Made by a program: the position numbers and the translations under genes. DNA of 7,373 bases from Gammaproteobacteria bacterium. Lineage in GTDB: Bacteria; Pseudomonadota; Gammaproteobacteria; Pseudomonadales; DSM-25080. The stretch spans positions 1-7,373 of the forward strand of contig JABXIR010000230.1 of assembly GCA_013372965.1 (NCBI GenBank), read 5' to 3'. Shown here piece after piece: positions 6,544 to 7,373 of this stretch. The stretch's first letter is position 1. Each line of letters begins with the position of its first letter. The notes beneath the pieces were generated by a model, which worked only from the letters and a program-made list of their open reading frames with translations, was not told the DNA's origin and did no database searches.

Positions 6544-6571
6544 AAACGCCTCTTTTGAGGCGTTTTTTTTT
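6544..6571 (+). terminator. Intrinsic terminator of glyA
   Basis: AAACGCCTC (6544-6552) and GAGGCGTTT (6557-6565) form a 9-base-pair stem around a TTTT loop, followed directly by an unbroken T run through 6571. It starts 18 bases after the glyA stop and is a textbook Rho-independent terminator, separating glyA from nrdR-ribD. Confidence 0.95.
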
Positions 6572-6596
6572 GCAAGAACCTCGCAAAGGTTTACTG

Positions 6597-6689
6597 GTGA
6601 GCGATGAGGTGTTCGGGAGTCCAGCGGGACTGATAGCCAATCTTGCCAGCCGGTCTGCTGCGCAGGCAATCGTCTGGAATATTTGGTAG
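6597..6689 (+). other. glyA-nrdR gap: possible 30-residue small ORF and two small hairpins
   Basis: The gap 6526-6741 has the terminator, the nrdR promoter candidate and this stretch. A GTG at 6597 preceded by AAAGG (6585-6589, 7-base spacing) opens a 30-codon frame starting VSDEVFGSP and ending at a TAG at 6687-6689. The DNA can also fold as AGTCC/GGACT (6618-6622 with 6627-6631) and as TTGCC/GGCAA (6643-6647 with 6665-6669) enclosing AGC/GCT. Neither the peptide nor the fold matches a family that I recognise, and both could be chance. No FMN riboswitch core is visible before the riboflavin gene. Confidence 0.2.
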
Positions 6690-6710
6690 TCAATCCGAAT
6701 GTGATACACT
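6683..6710 (+). promoter_or_regulatory. Candidate promoter of nrdR-ribD
   Basis: TTGGTA (6683-6688) and TACACT (6705-6710), each 4 of 6 to consensus, are 16 bases apart. Transcription would start near 6717, about 25 bases before the nrdR ATG. Its place after the glyA terminator fits. Confidence 0.45.
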
Positions 6711-6741
6711 CTGTGAGTTCTTTCATTTGGCGAGTCCTATC

Positions 6742-7200
6742 ATGCGCTGCCCGTTCTGTAAAACTGACGAAACTAAAGTCGTCGATTCCCGTTTAGTCGC
6801 CGAGGGCGACCAAGTTCGTCGTCGTCGCGAATGTATGTCATGTCACGAGCGTTTCACGTCCTATGAAACTGCCGAACTGTTAATGCCAAGTATTATCAAA
6901 CACGATGGTTCTCGAGAACCGTTTAACGAGCAGAAGCTCCGTTCTGGGATGATGCGTGCTCTTGAGAAGCGTCCTGTGTCGTCGGATCAAATCGAACTCG
7001 CGATCAATCAAATTAAACACTTCTTGCAGTCGACCGGCGAACGAGAGCTGAAATCGTTCGAGGTGGGCAAGTGCGTTATGGAACAGTTGCGAGAGCTCGA
7101 TAAGGTAGCTTACGTTCGCTATGCATCTGTCTATTTGAGTTTCCAAGATATCGACGAGTTTCAAAAAGCACTTGATCAGCTTCGTCACACTGAGGACTAG
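6742..7200 (+). CDS. nrdR: Transcriptional repressor NrdR
   Basis: A 152-residue protein, against 149 for E. coli NrdR. It senses adenine nucleotides and represses ribonucleotide reductase operons by binding NrdR boxes. The N-terminal zinc ribbon has Cys3 and Cys6 (MRCPFC) and Cys31 and Cys34 (CMSC), with the basic VRRRREC stretch between them and HERFTSYE after. An ATP-cone domain follows from about residue 49 to 139 and includes IIKHDGSREPF and VAYVRYASVY. The ATG at 6742 is chosen because NrdR proteins begin with M(R/H)CPFC; an in-frame ATG at 6643 would add 33 unrelated residues. The ribosome site is weak (GGCGAG, 6729-6734). It leads an operon with ribD 3 bases downstream, an arrangement common in proteobacteria although the two proteins act in different pathways. 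Confidence 0.98.
   Translation: MRCPFCKTDETKVVDSRLVAEGDQVRRRRECMSCHERFTSYETAELLMPSIIKHDGSREPFNEQKLRSGMMRALEKRPVSSDQIELAINQIKHFLQSTGERELKSFEVGKCVMEQLRELDKVAYVRYASVYLSFQDIDEFQKALDQLRHTED
7192..7196 (+). promoter_or_regulatory. Ribosome binding site of ribD
   Basis: GAGGA inside the last nrdR codons, 7 bases before the GTG at 7204. It supports the GTG start over the in-frame ATG at 7228. Confidence 0.7.
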
Positions 7201-7203
7201 CAC

Positions 7204-7373
7204 GTGTCAGTCTATGATCAACGCTTTATGGCTCGTGCGCATGAGCTTGCACAACCCGGTAGGTTTTTCACTCGGCCCAATCCCAGTGTTGGCTGCGTCT
7301 TGGTTAAAGAGGGGCAGGTGATTGCAGAGGGTGCTACCGAGCATGCGGGGCAGCGACATGCCGAGAGAGTGGC
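7204..7373 (+). CDS. ribD: Riboflavin biosynthesis deaminase/reductase RibD (3' partial)
   Basis: Only the first 56 codons of a gene expected to encode about 370 residues are present; the rest lies beyond the window. RibD is a two-domain cytosolic enzyme that deaminates the pyrimidine product of GTP cyclohydrolase II and then reduces its ribose. The visible part is the start of the N-terminal deaminase: FMARAHELA (8-16), the substrate-site TRPNPSVGCVLV (23-34), and the zinc motif HAE with His52 and Glu54. GTG is chosen as the start because it has a ribosome site at 7192 and aligns with the start of E. coli RibD. At residue 45, where RibD proteins usually have histidine (GxGxH), this sequence has threonine. 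The gene is 3 bases after nrdR and very probably co-transcribed with it. Confidence 0.93.
   Translation, partial: MSVYDQRFMARAHELAQPGRFFTRPNPSVGCVLVKEGQVIAEGATEHAGQRHAERV

Noticed and set aside
6526..6741. FMN riboswitch (RFN element) or NrdR box before nrdR-ribD
   Set aside because: The conserved RFN segments and the NrdR box palindrome are not visible in this gap.

Overview
The window reads as a stretch of ordinary chromosome from a gammaproteobacterium of moderate GC content, probably free-living and aerobic. The basis is the close resemblance of the GlyA, NrdR and PpnN-type proteins to their E. coli counterparts (compared from memory), the nrdR-ribD gene order, and a branched-chain acyl-CoA degradation cluster of the kind common in marine and soil Gammaproteobacteria. 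The genus cannot be fixed from the sequence alone. Every complete gene is intact, and no insertion sequence, tRNA, rRNA, CRISPR array or phage gene was seen.

Region 1 (1-2322, + strand) is a compact catabolic operon: the C-terminal part of an isobutyryl-CoA-type acyl-CoA dehydrogenase, an enoyl-CoA hydratase that overlaps it by 4 bases, and 3-hydroxyisobutyrate dehydrogenase (mmsB) 13 bases further on. Together they fit valine degradation: isobutyryl-CoA to methacrylyl-CoA to 3-hydroxyisobutyryl-CoA, then 3-hydroxyisobutyrate to methylmalonate semialdehyde. The hydrolase between the last two stages is not in the window. An imperfect hairpin lies at the convergent junction with region 2.

Region 2 (2346-5150, - strand) holds three genes that look like one transcript: ppnN (nucleotide 5'-monophosphate nucleosidase of the LOG family), a PnuC-family vitamin transporter, and an aminoglycoside/choline/thiamine-kinase-like phosphotransferase whose start overlaps the transporter's end. 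The transporter-kinase pair suggests facilitated uptake of nicotinamide riboside or thiamine followed by trapping through phosphorylation. The 53-base ppnN-pnuC gap can fold so that the pnuC ribosome binding site is buried in a helix.

Region 3 (5263-7373, + strand) starts with glyA (serine hydroxymethyltransferase), divergent from ppnN across 112 bases that hold candidate back-to-back promoters. A strong intrinsic terminator follows glyA. After a 216-base gap with a candidate promoter come nrdR (repressor of ribonucleotide reductase genes) and the start of ribD (riboflavin synthesis), 3 bases apart. The most interesting parts are the ppnN-pnuC-kinase cassette and its possible translational control. 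No clearly new system was found.
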